A stretch of 22,143 nucleotides of DNA from contig CAYJJG010000021.1 in the NCBI GenBank assembly GCA_964370435.1, forward strand, positions 1-22,143, in the 5' to 3' direction. Under the pieces are notes generated by a model. It was not told the DNA's origin and made no database searches. It saw only the letters and a program-made list of their open reading frames with translations. This document shows positions 1-6,617 of the stretch, piece by piece (the stretch's first letter is position 1; every line of letters starts with the position of its first letter). Origin of the DNA: CALVGQ01 sp964370435. GTDB lineage: Bacteria; Bacillota_I; Bacilli_A; Erysipelotrichales; Erysipelotrichaceae. A program made the position numbers and the translations under genes.

Positions 1-2
1 AC

Positions 3-695
3 TATAGCGATGTAAATTTTGCGAGCATTCAAGATGTTGTAGATACAACAAATTCTTATCTTGCTACTATTATAATTACACCTCCATCAGTTCCTACAAA
101 TCCAACACCAACAGATCCAACACCAACAACGACAACAACGATAACAACTACAACTACAACAACACCGACTACGACTACAACAACAACACAACCTCAAACA
201 CCAACTACTCCTGAAAATCCAGAAACAGATATCGAAGATGATGAAACACCACTTGTTGACGGAGATGATGAAGTTGTAATTGATGATGATGAAACTCCGT
301 TAGCAGGAGGAGCAGCTTGGGCATTAGTAAATTTAATACTTACTATTATCACATCACTTATTAGTATCATGTTATTAATAAGCTATTTCAAAAAGAAAAA
401 AGGTGATGATGAGGATGAAAGTGAAGATTTAAATAAAACTGATGAAGAATTAGAAGAGGAAGAAGCAAAAGTAAAACGTAAAGGTTTCTTTAGATTACTA
501 AGTATACTTGTTGCGATTATTTCAATTATCACCTTTATCTTAACAGAAGATATGAGATTACCAATGATCTTAGTTGATAGATGGACATTACTAATGTTTA
601 TTTACTCAATAATTCAATTAGTAGTTGCATATTTATCAAGAAAAAAAGTTAAAGAAGAAGATGAAGATGAAAGAGCAGAAGTAAAGGCTGCTTAA
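3..695 (+). CDS. C-terminal part of a Thr-rich surface protein with a three-span membrane end (5' truncated)
   Basis: The open frame runs in from the left edge, so the start is missing and 230 residues are visible. In order they are: a short residual domain (1-30), a Pro/Thr linker (about 31-75) that is almost pure Thr in the middle, an acidic stretch rich in Asp/Glu ending in DDETPLAGG, then three hydrophobic segments at roughly 101-129, 160-182 and 193-212. The first two are separated by a highly charged Lys/Glu loop, and the protein ends in a charged tail. There is no LPxTG motif. The layout suggests an extracellular region held off the membrane by a stalk and anchored by a multi-span module. 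I recall similar ends (acidic residues, PLA, Trp-Ala-Leu, multi-span) in other Firmicutes surface proteins, but cannot name the family. The function of the exported part is unknown. A terminator follows. Confidence 0.8.
   Translation, partial: YSDVNFASIQDVVDTTNSYLATIIITPPSVPTNPTPTDPTPTTTTTITTTTTTTPTTTTTTTQPQTPTTPENPETDIEDDETPLVDGDDEVVIDDDETPLAGGAAWALVNLILTIITSLISIMLLISYFKKKKGDDEDESEDLNKTDEELEEEEAKVKRKGFFRLLSILVAIISIITFILTEDMRLPMILVDRWTLLMFIYSIIQLVVAYLSRKKVKEEDEDERAEVKAA
96..213 (+). repeat. Low-complexity Thr/Pro-codon tract (ACN triplet repeat)
   Basis: An imperfect run of ACA/ACT/ACG codons with occasional CCA encodes the Thr/Pro stalk of the surface protein. The period is three, so slippage would change stalk length without shifting the frame. 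Confidence 0.7.
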
Positions 696-742
696 TAAAC
701 AAAGTCTATATTTACTGTTGAATTAATAAATTAATATAGCAT

Positions 743-788
743 AAAAGAGTTAGAATAAGTTAATAAACTTAAAACTAACTCTTTTTTT
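743..788 (+). terminator. Rho-independent terminator after the surface protein gene
   Basis: An 11-bp perfect stem (743-753 with 775-785, aaaagagttag/ctaactctttt) has a smaller stem inside its loop (757-761 with 766-770) and is followed by a T run. It separates the surface protein gene from gntR. Confidence 0.85.
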
Positions 789-877
789 ATCTCAGCTTTA
801 AAAATGTAAAATACTGGTTAAGATGGATACTTTTACATCGTTATTACTAGAATGTTCTAATGGTTTTAAAATAGCTA

Positions 878-906
878 TTGTATTAAAATTAAATTTAACT
901 TAATAT
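878..906 (+). promoter_or_regulatory. Candidate sigma-A promoter for the gntR gene
   Basis: TTGTAT (878-883) and TAATAT (901-906) are spaced 17 bases apart. The -10 box lies inside a 12-bp palindrome, TTAATATATTAA (900-911), which could be an operator or just AT-rich chance. The implied leader is very short (about 15 bases), so an upstream start cannot be excluded. Confidence 0.35.
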
Positions 907-912
907 ATTAAT

Positions 913-918
913 AGGAGG
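913..918 (+). promoter_or_regulatory. Ribosome binding site that sets the GTG start of gntR
   Basis: AGGAGG lies 9 bases before the GTG at 928. The nearer ATG at 921 is in another frame, so the gene must start at GTG or further in. Confidence 0.75.
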
Positions 919-927
919 AGATGAATT

Positions 928-1638
928 GTGCAAAAGGTTTCAAAATATATACAAATTAAAAATGATATTCTAAAGTCAATCAAAAATAACCAATTAAAAC
1001 CCGGAGATAAAGTAGATAGTGAATCAGTATTAAAGAAAAAATATAATGTATCAACAATTACTGTAAGGAAAGCTTTTTCAGACTTGATTAATGAGGGTTA
1101 TCTTTATGGTGTTCAAGGAGTAGGGACATTTGTAGCTAAAAAACAAATGATTAGAGGCCTCACCTCAATTAGTTTTTCCGATGAACTTAAACAACAGGGT
1201 TATCAAATAGATATGATTATTGACAGTGTAGAAGAAGTGTTTAATGAATTTGTTGCAGAGAAATTGCAAGTGAATAAAGATGCCAAACTTATTTGTGTTA
1301 AAAGAGTAAGACTAGCAGATGATGAACCTATTGCCTATCAAATTTCCTATTTAAGTAGTGAACTACTGTCTTTAGAAGAAGCACAAAACATTAGAAAAAC
1401 TAAATCATTTTATCAAATATTAAAAGATAACTATATTTATCCAGTATGGGTTAATGAAAAATATTCGCTAAAAGAAATTCGTGATACTAATATAAGTAAA
1501 CTAATGAAATTAAAGAAAGGCAGTGCTACTTTCTTTGCTGAAAGAACTGCATTTGATCAACAAGAAAACATCATAGAGTATTCAGAGACTTATTTTAATA
1601 AGGATTCATACAGCGTATCTGTAAATATTACGGTATAA
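928..1638 (+). CDS. GntR-family transcriptional regulator, HutC/UTRA type
   Basis: This 236-residue protein has an N-terminal winged helix-turn-helix (about residues 4-72; recognition helix VSTITVRKAFSDLI, wing GVQGVGTF) and a C-terminal UTRA effector domain (about 90-230; note RGLTSISFSDELKQQG, then the strand pattern ending in VSVNI). Length and architecture match the HutC/NagR/YvoA group, whose effectors are often sugar or amino-sugar phosphates. It starts at GTG behind AGGAGG. A terminator overlaps its stop codon, and a new promoter with a palindrome precedes the next gene. I infer that it is a local regulator of the downstream acetyltransferase-deacetylase-PTS unit, responding to the imported phosphorylated sugar or its deacetylated product. 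The exact ligand cannot be read from the sequence. Confidence 0.9.
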   Translation: MQKVSKYIQIKNDILKSIKNNQLKPGDKVDSESVLKKKYNVSTITVRKAFSDLINEGYLYGVQGVGTFVAKKQMIRGLTSISFSDELKQQGYQIDMIIDSVEEVFNEFVAEKLQVNKDAKLICVKRVRLADDEPIAYQISYLSSELLSLEEAQNIRKTKSFYQILKDNYIYPVWVNEKYSLKEIRDTNISKLMKLKKGSATFFAERTAFDQQENIIEYSETYFNKDSYSVSVNITV

Positions 1639-1663
1639 ACTTACTATAAAGGTAAGTTTTTTT
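1637..1663 (+). terminator. Rho-independent terminator overlapping the gntR stop codon
   Basis: An 8-bp stem (aaacttac, 1637-1644, with gtaagttt, 1652-1659), a 7-base loop and a T run. It separates gntR from the following operon. Confidence 0.75.
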
Positions 1664-1682
1664 ATATGTTTGTATAAAGTGC

Positions 1683-1710
1683 TTGCATTCTATTTAATTC
1701 ATGGTAAAAT
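1683..1710 (+). promoter_or_regulatory. Promoter of the acetyltransferase-deacetylase-PTS operon
   Basis: TTGCAT (1683-1688) and TAAAAT (1705-1710) are 16 bases apart, with an extended -10 TG at 1702-1703 (TGGTAAAAT). It sits between the gntR terminator and the first gene of the operon. Confidence 0.65.
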
Positions 1711-1725
1711 TGAATTAATTAATAT

Positions 1726-1742
1726 GTTAATATGTTAACATA
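1726..1742 (+). promoter_or_regulatory. Palindromic operator candidate downstream of the operon promoter
   Basis: TATGTTAACATA (1731-1742) is a perfect 12-bp palindrome, and GTTAA/TTAAC (1726-1730 with 1735-1739) forms an overlapping inverted repeat. It lies just after the expected transcription start, where a bound GntR protein would block transcription. No copy is visible upstream of gntR itself. Confidence 0.5.
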
Positions 1743-1756
1743 ACAAGAGGTGAATT

Positions 1757-2698
1757 ATGAATATTATAAACTACGAACAACAATATGAAGCAAGGGTAGT
1801 TGATTTATGGAACAAGAGTTGTAGTTATGATTCAATCACAGTAGCAAAATTTCGAAAACAAGCACTGTTTGATGATAATTTTGATGCTGAGCTATGTTGG
1901 GTAGCATTAGATGGTGAAGAGGTTGTTGGATTTATTATGGCAACTAAGCGTAAGTTTCCATATCTAGAAAGAGGCTTAGAGCCTACTAAAGGATGGATAA
2001 ATGTGCTGTTTGTGGATGAACAATATCGTCGCTTAAAAGTAGCTACTAAGTTATTAAAATTAGCGGAAGAGACATTAATTTCACAGGGAGTAAGTACAAT
2101 TATTCTAGGAGCATATAGTCCTAATTACTTCTTTGCAGGACTTGATCCAGTAAATCATGCTTGCGCTGTAGAGTTTTTTAAAGCAAGTGGTTATGATGCT
2201 GGCGCCGAACACTACTCTATGGCTAAAGATTTACATGGGTTTGTGATTAATGAAAAAAATCTACAGAAAAAACAAGCTGCAGAGGCTAAAGGATTTAAAT
2301 TTTTAAACTTTGATTATAGCTATAGTCTTCAACTATTAAATTTTCTAAAAGAGGAGTTTGGAGGCGGTTGGAAAAGAAACGCTCTTAACTGTATGAGAGA
2401 AGGAAATGCTGAAGATGCAATATTAATTGTACTTGATAAAGAAAATCAAATTTGCGGTTTCTGTATGCGTATGATCGATGGTAATCCTATGCGATTTGGA
2501 CCGATAGGAATTAAAGAAAAAAATCGTAATGATGGCTTAGGAAGTATCTTAATTAACTTAATGTTGGATGAGATGGCAAAGCGTGGTATTTACCATATGT
2601 ATTTTATCACTACGGATGAGCCAGGAAGAAGATACTATGAGCGACAAGGGTTATCTGTATTTAGAACATTTATTGAATTTAAGAAGGAGATAGTATGA
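1757..2698 (+). CDS. Tandem-domain GNAT N-acetyltransferase
   Basis: This 313-residue protein has two GNAT folds, about 1-160 and 175-311. Each shows the central strand followed by the acetyl-CoA pyrophosphate loop. The C-terminal loop is canonical (R257-x-x-G260-x-G262, followed by SILINLMLDEM). The N-terminal loop reads R91-x-x-K94-x-A96, with Lys in place of the first Gly, so only the second domain looks clearly competent for acetyl-CoA; this is inference. It is the first gene of the operon, follows AAGAGG, and overlaps the deacetylase gene by an ATGA. A pairing with a deacetylase and an amino-sugar-type PTS suggests that the acceptor is an amino sugar, but no specific substrate can be assigned. 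Confidence 0.85.
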   Translation: MNIINYEQQYEARVVDLWNKSCSYDSITVAKFRKQALFDDNFDAELCWVALDGEEVVGFIMATKRKFPYLERGLEPTKGWINVLFVDEQYRRLKVATKLLKLAEETLISQGVSTIILGAYSPNYFFAGLDPVNHACAVEFFKASGYDAGAEHYSMAKDLHGFVINEKNLQKKQAAEAKGFKFLNFDYSYSLQLLNFLKEEFGGGWKRNALNCMREGNAEDAILIVLDKENQICGFCMRMIDGNPMRFGPIGIKEKNRNDGLGSILINLMLDEMAKRGIYHMYFITTDEPGRRYYERQGLSVFRTFIEFKKEIV

Positions 2699-3375
2699 GT
2701 AAGGTGAAAAGAATTGTATCGGTAGGTGCTCATTCTTTAGATGCTGAAATAATGGGAGGGCCATTATTTGTAAAGTATCAAAAAGAAAATGCGAAATGTA
2801 CTTGTTTGCACGTAACTCAAGGAAGATTAGAAGATCCCAATGCCACTAAAGAAGAGTGCGATGCTTATTTAAAGAAGTTACTTGAACAAAATGATAAAGC
2901 GGCAAATTTAATTCATGCGGATGCTTTATGGTTAGGTTATGTATCTAATGATATGCCTACACTTGAAGTATTTACTGAGCGATTAATAACGTATTTTAAA
3001 GAGGAAGAGGTGGATTTAGTTATAACCCATTATCGTGGTTCAATGCATCCTCGTCATATTAATACACATGATGCAGTATTTAATGCAGTTAAGAAACTAA
3101 GAGAAGATGGAAACAATATAAAACTTATATATGGGGAGACCTTTGAGGATTTAGTTGGATTTCTTCCACAGGCATACTTTGTGCTTTCAGATGAAGAACA
3201 ACAACAATGGTTTAGTGCTTTAAAGGAATACACTGTATTTAATGGTGGGGTGAATGATTTTCCTTATTTAGATTACTACACAACAAATCTAAAAGTTAGA
3301 CAAATTGAATCTAACAGCAAAGGGAAAACAGTATGTTATATGTATGCAAGCTTAATAGAAAATGAACTATGGTGA
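2695..3375 (+). CDS. PIG-L/LmbE-family deacetylase
   Basis: This 226-residue protein carries the N-terminal metal motif in the variant form GAHSLDAE (H13, D16; E18 in place of the common second Asp/Glu arrangement) and the second metal cluster H118-P-R-H121-x-x-x-H125. These are the marks of zinc-dependent N-acetyl-sugar deacetylases of the PIG-L family (GlcNAc-PI, mycothiol and bacillithiol precursors, lincosamide LmbE). Length is normal and there is no signal peptide, so it acts in the cytosol. It is translationally coupled to the GNAT gene (ATGA overlap, AAGGAG before the start) and is followed 9 bases later by the PTS EIIB gene. I infer that it removes an acyl group from the sugar imported by this PTS. 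Confidence 0.88.
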   Translation: MSKVKRIVSVGAHSLDAEIMGGPLFVKYQKENAKCTCLHVTQGRLEDPNATKEECDAYLKKLLEQNDKAANLIHADALWLGYVSNDMPTLEVFTERLITYFKEEEVDLVITHYRGSMHPRHINTHDAVFNAVKKLREDGNNIKLIYGETFEDLVGFLPQAYFVLSDEEQQQWFSALKEYTVFNGGVNDFPYLDYYTTNLKVRQIESNSKGKTVCYMYASLIENELW

Positions 3376-3384
3376 GGATAAAAG

Positions 3385-3873
3385 ATGAGTAAATTTATAG
3401 TAAGAGTAGATGATCGATTAATTCATGGACAAACAATTGTTTCTTGGTGTCCAACATTAGGAATCCAAGAAATTATTGGAATTGATAATGAAAGTGCTCA
3501 AAATCCACTTTTAAAATCGATAATGACCATGGGCGTTCCTAAACAATATAAGACCCATATTGTTACCATAGAGGAAGCAGCTGCATTATTAAGAGAAGAT
3601 AGCGGATTGAAAAGATTAGTAATTGTAAAGTATCCATCACAACTTATGGCGTTTCAAGAATTTAATGAAAGTATCGAATGGATAATTCTTGGTAATATGG
3701 CTAAAAGAAGTGATACTGTACATCAATTAACAGGTGCTACAGGTATATTTTATTTAAGTGATCAAGATGTTGAAGATATTGATACACTTACTAAACAAGG
3801 ATTTAAAGTTGAATTCCAACAACTACCAAATACCACAAAAGTTAGTTGGGAAACTTTTAAAAAATCAATATAA
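3385..3873 (+). CDS. PTS mannose/sorbose-family EIIB subunit
   Basis: This 162-residue single-domain protein has the family's N-terminal phosphorylation motif VDDRLIHGQ, with H14 as the phospho-acceptor. The remainder follows the usual EIIB-man fold (MGVPKQ in the middle, GATGIFYLS late). It receives phosphate from an EIIA and passes it to the sugar at the EIIC/EIID membrane complex. The start codon is preceded by GGTGAGG, which overlaps the stop of the deacetylase gene. It is encoded without a fused or adjacent EIIA domain, which is unusual for a complete transcription unit. Sugar specificity cannot be deduced. Confidence 0.93.
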   Translation: MSKFIVRVDDRLIHGQTIVSWCPTLGIQEIIGIDNESAQNPLLKSIMTMGVPKQYKTHIVTIEEAAALLREDSGLKRLVIVKYPSQLMAFQEFNESIEWIILGNMAKRSDTVHQLTGATGIFYLSDQDVEDIDTLTKQGFKVEFQQLPNTTKVSWETFKKSI

Positions 3874-3890
3874 AAAGGGAGGAGTCAAGT

Positions 3891-4670
3891 ATGACAATGA
3901 TTCAAATCGTTTTAATTGCATTGTTTTGTTACTTAGGATCAATTGGTTCTGTCGTAGGTAACACTATTGGATGGTATACACTAGGAAGACCACTAGTAGC
4001 ATCTTTTGTAGTAGGGATTATAATGCAAGATGTAACAATGGCTTTAGCAGTTGGTATTCCGCTTCAAATAATGTACATGGGTAATGTTACTCCAGGAGGA
4101 GCAGTTGCTTGGGATTTATCTTATGCTACGTACATTGGTACAGCAGGAGCACTAGTTTTTGGCGAAGGGTTAGGGGTTAGTGAAGTTATCGGTTTAGCAG
4201 TAATATTTGCCGGTATTGGAGGATTAGTTGGTCAATTAATGTGGAACTTATCTTATGCACTAAACTTACCACTTAATCGTGTAGCTCAAAAATTTGCGAG
4301 TGAAGGCGCTGTAGATAAAATGCATATTCCAAACTTAGTTTTAGGACAACTTATTGGATTTGCTTGCCGTTTTATTCCAGCATTTATCGTGTTAAGTTCA
4401 ATGACAGCTGCATCAGTACAAACTGATTTTGCAACTTTAATTCCAGGATGGGTTACTACTTCTTTAGGTGTTTTTGGTGGTATGATGGCAGCACTGGGGA
4501 TGGGAATTATTCTTTCTTTCCTATTAAAGAAAAAAGTTCATTTTGCAATCTATTTAGCTGGATTTGTACTTGTTACTTATTTCCAATTAAATATTATGGC
4601 AGTAGCCGTTGTAGCTATTATTACAGCAGTTATTTATTACACAGTAGTTTCAAATAAGGAGGTAGCATAA
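3891..4670 (+). CDS. PTS mannose/sorbose-family EIIC subunit
   Basis: This 259-residue, highly hydrophobic membrane protein is of normal length for the family. The family-typical region GIPLQIMYMGNVTPGGAVAW sits near residues 60-80, followed by the IGTA stretch. Several transmembrane helices run to the C-terminus. Together with EIID it forms the sugar channel and binding site. A strong GGGAGGAG (3877-3884) precedes the start. The gap to EIIB is 17 bases and to EIID one base, so these are clearly co-transcribed. Confidence 0.93.
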   Translation: MTMIQIVLIALFCYLGSIGSVVGNTIGWYTLGRPLVASFVVGIIMQDVTMALAVGIPLQIMYMGNVTPGGAVAWDLSYATYIGTAGALVFGEGLGVSEVIGLAVIFAGIGGLVGQLMWNLSYALNLPLNRVAQKFASEGAVDKMHIPNLVLGQLIGFACRFIPAFIVLSSMTAASVQTDFATLIPGWVTTSLGVFGGMMAALGMGIILSFLLKKKVHFAIYLAGFVLVTYFQLNIMAVAVVAIITAVIYYTVVSNKEVA

Positions 4671-4671
4671 G

Positions 4672-5544
4672 ATGTCAAATACGAAGAAATTAAAACCTGC
4701 TACACTTAAGAAATCTTTTAGAACGTGGTTTTTCTTTAATGGCTGTTCACAACAAGCAGAATCAATGTTAGGTATGGCTTTTGGTCAATCAATGGCACCA
4801 GTAGTTAAAGAATTATATGATACTAAAGAGGAGCGTAAAGAAGCATTAGAAAGACATATTACACTGTTCAATACCGAGTCACAAGTTGGTTCAATTTGTA
4901 ATGGTATCGTTTGTGGTTTAGAAGAAGCTAATGCTAATGGACAATGTACACCAAGTGTAATTGAATCAGTGAAGGTTGCTTTAATTGGACCGACTTCAGC
5001 AATTGGTGATTCACTTTGGGTTGCAACGTTTATTCCAATTTTATTAACAGTTTGTCTATCGATCGCTCAAGCTAATCCAGATACTGTTTGGTTAGGACCG
5101 GTTATTTATATGATAGCTTATCCATTAGGAACTTATTTATTAAGTTGGTCATTATTTAAACTGGGTTATAAATCAGGTCTTGAAGGTATGCAGTCTATGA
5201 TGGCAACTGGAAAATTAGATATTTTAACTGATACGATGACTGTGCTAGGATTAGTTGTAGTTGGAGCATTAACAGCATCGTTTGTAAACATGGTATTGCC
5301 TATTCAAATTGTAAGAGATGTATTTGATGCAACTACAGGTACTTTAATTGAAAATCAAGTGTTGTTTAATGCAGATACAATGGTTAATTCAATTTTCCCT
5401 AAAATTTTACCATTAGGGCTTACTTTATCTGTTTATTGGTTATATGCAAAGAAAAAATGGTCTCCTCTTAAATTAATGGGCTTAATTTTAGTACTTGCAG
5501 TAGCATTAACTGCTATTGGTTATGCTACAGGATTTTATGCTTAA
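4672..5544 (+). CDS. PTS mannose/sorbose-family EIID subunit
   Basis: This 290-residue protein starts with the EIID-type amphipathic N-terminus (LKPATLKKSFRTWFF, then GMAFGQSMAPVVKELY) and contains the conserved segment GPTSAIGDSLW around residue 105. Hydrophobic segments follow and run to the C-terminus. It is the second membrane subunit of the mannose-family permease. The ribosome site AAGGAGG lies within the last codons of EIIC. A strong terminator follows, so the unit ends here without an EIIA, sugar kinase, isomerase or hydrolase. Confidence 0.93.
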   Translation: MSNTKKLKPATLKKSFRTWFFFNGCSQQAESMLGMAFGQSMAPVVKELYDTKEERKEALERHITLFNTESQVGSICNGIVCGLEEANANGQCTPSVIESVKVALIGPTSAIGDSLWVATFIPILLTVCLSIAQANPDTVWLGPVIYMIAYPLGTYLLSWSLFKLGYKSGLEGMQSMMATGKLDILTDTMTVLGLVVVGALTASFVNMVLPIQIVRDVFDATTGTLIENQVLFNADTMVNSIFPKILPLGLTLSVYWLYAKKKWSPLKLMGLILVLAVALTAIGYATGFYA

Positions 5545-5563
5545 TTAAAAATAATATGAAGAT

Positions 5564-5600
5564 AAAAATGAACCTATTTTAGATTTAGGGTTCATTTTTA
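5564..5600 (+). terminator. Rho-independent terminator of the PTS operon
   Basis: aaaaatgaacc (5564-5574) pairs with ggttcattttt (5589-5599), with a possible extension around one bulged G. It lies 20 bases after the EIID stop. The outer A/T pairs make it partly bidirectional. Confidence 0.8.
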
Positions 5601-5785
5601 TTTGTTTAAATGCATGTAAATGAATAGGTTAAAATCACTTTGTTCACTATTGAATAATGCTTTTTGAGTATATTTAAGTGTAATCATAAGTTAAAAATAA
5701 AAAAAAGAATACTAAGCAAGCTGATAAAATAGTTTACTAAAAAGCTCATTTTTTACAAAAAATTAATACTTTCTGATTTTATATG

Positions 5786-5794
5786 TGCTAAAAT
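5786..5794 (+). promoter_or_regulatory. Extended -10 promoter candidate for the phospholipase C-like gene
   Basis: TGCTAAAAT lies 26 bases before the start codon, with no convincing -35 box. A second TGATAAAAT at 5722-5730 is an alternative. The rest of the 5603-5819 gap is AT-rich and shows no gene. Confidence 0.4.
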
Positions 5795-5819
5795 AAACTA
5801 GTTATAAGGGAGGGATAAC

Positions 5820-6614
5820 ATGCCTGCAGCATATACACATAAAGAATATGGGCAAAGAGTTTATCAGAATTTAAGTAGCGATATTCAAGGAAAAATTGAT
5901 CCTTATCGTGCTTATTATGATTTAGGACTACATGGCCCTGACATATTATTTTTCTATTTATTTTATGGTAATAGTGCAGTAATGAAAAAAGGTTATCAAA
6001 TGCATTATGAAATTGCCCGTGAATTCTTTGAAACGGCAAGAGATAAAATTAATAATAGTAAAAATAAAGAAGCAGCGTTAGCGTATATTTTAGGATTCAT
6101 AAATCATTTTGTACTCGATAGTGAGTGTCATGGACTTATAAATCAATCACAAATAGATTTATCTATGAGTCATAGCGAATTAGAGTCTGAATTAGATGCT
6201 CGTATCATGAGACAACAAGAACTAGATCATGTGAGCACTAAAGTAACAACACATTTACATAGTAATAAAATAGATATGGAAGTTATTGCACCATTTTTTG
6301 AGGTAAAAGCAATAGAGGTAAAAAGATCTGTAAATACAATGGTATTTTTATTAGATTTATTTGTAGCACCTAGTAAAGCTAAACGCTTTATGCTATATAG
6401 TATAATGCGATTGACCGGCATGTATAATCGCTATCAAGGACTCATATTTAATTATCATGAGAATAAAAAAAGTGCTGAAGTAGTTTCTAAGTTAGTACGA
6501 AAGATGGACAATGCCTTATTAGATTCTACTAAGTGTATTGAAGAATATATTGAACTACTAAAAGAGGATACCTCTTTATCCAATAGATTTGATCATGATT
6601 ATGAGGGGAGCTAA
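5820..6614 (+). CDS. Zinc-dependent phospholipase C-like protein
   Basis: This 264-residue protein matches the layout of the zinc-dependent phospholipase C family (PF00882-like). It has an N-terminal H7, the motif LGLHGPDILFFY (34-46), a metal His at H62, and the helix motif INHFVLDSECH with H96, D100 and H104. These His/Asp positions fit a multi-zinc site. Unlike secreted clostridial alpha-toxins it has no signal peptide, so a cytosolic or membrane-surface role is more likely, and the substrate is not known. The start follows GGGAGGG. It is 3 bases from the MFS transporter gene, so the two are co-transcribed. Confidence 0.8.
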   Translation: MPAAYTHKEYGQRVYQNLSSDIQGKIDPYRAYYDLGLHGPDILFFYLFYGNSAVMKKGYQMHYEIAREFFETARDKINNSKNKEAALAYILGFINHFVLDSECHGLINQSQIDLSMSHSELESELDARIMRQQELDHVSTKVTTHLHSNKIDMEVIAPFFEVKAIEVKRSVNTMVFLLDLFVAPSKAKRFMLYSIMRLTGMYNRYQGLIFNYHENKKSAEVVSKLVRKMDNALLDSTKCIEEYIELLKEDTSLSNRFDHDYEGS

Positions 6615-6617
6615 ATT

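Noticed and set aside
96..213. Repeated ACA/ACT triplets that might look like a repeat array or CRISPR
   Set aside because: The units are single codons with no spacers, in frame with an open reading frame that continues into membrane segments, so this is a Thr-rich stalk.
3758..3961. 67-codon frame across the end of EIIB and start of EIIC
   Set aside because: It overlaps two well-recognised PTS genes in another frame, has no ribosome site of its own and encodes nothing recognisable.
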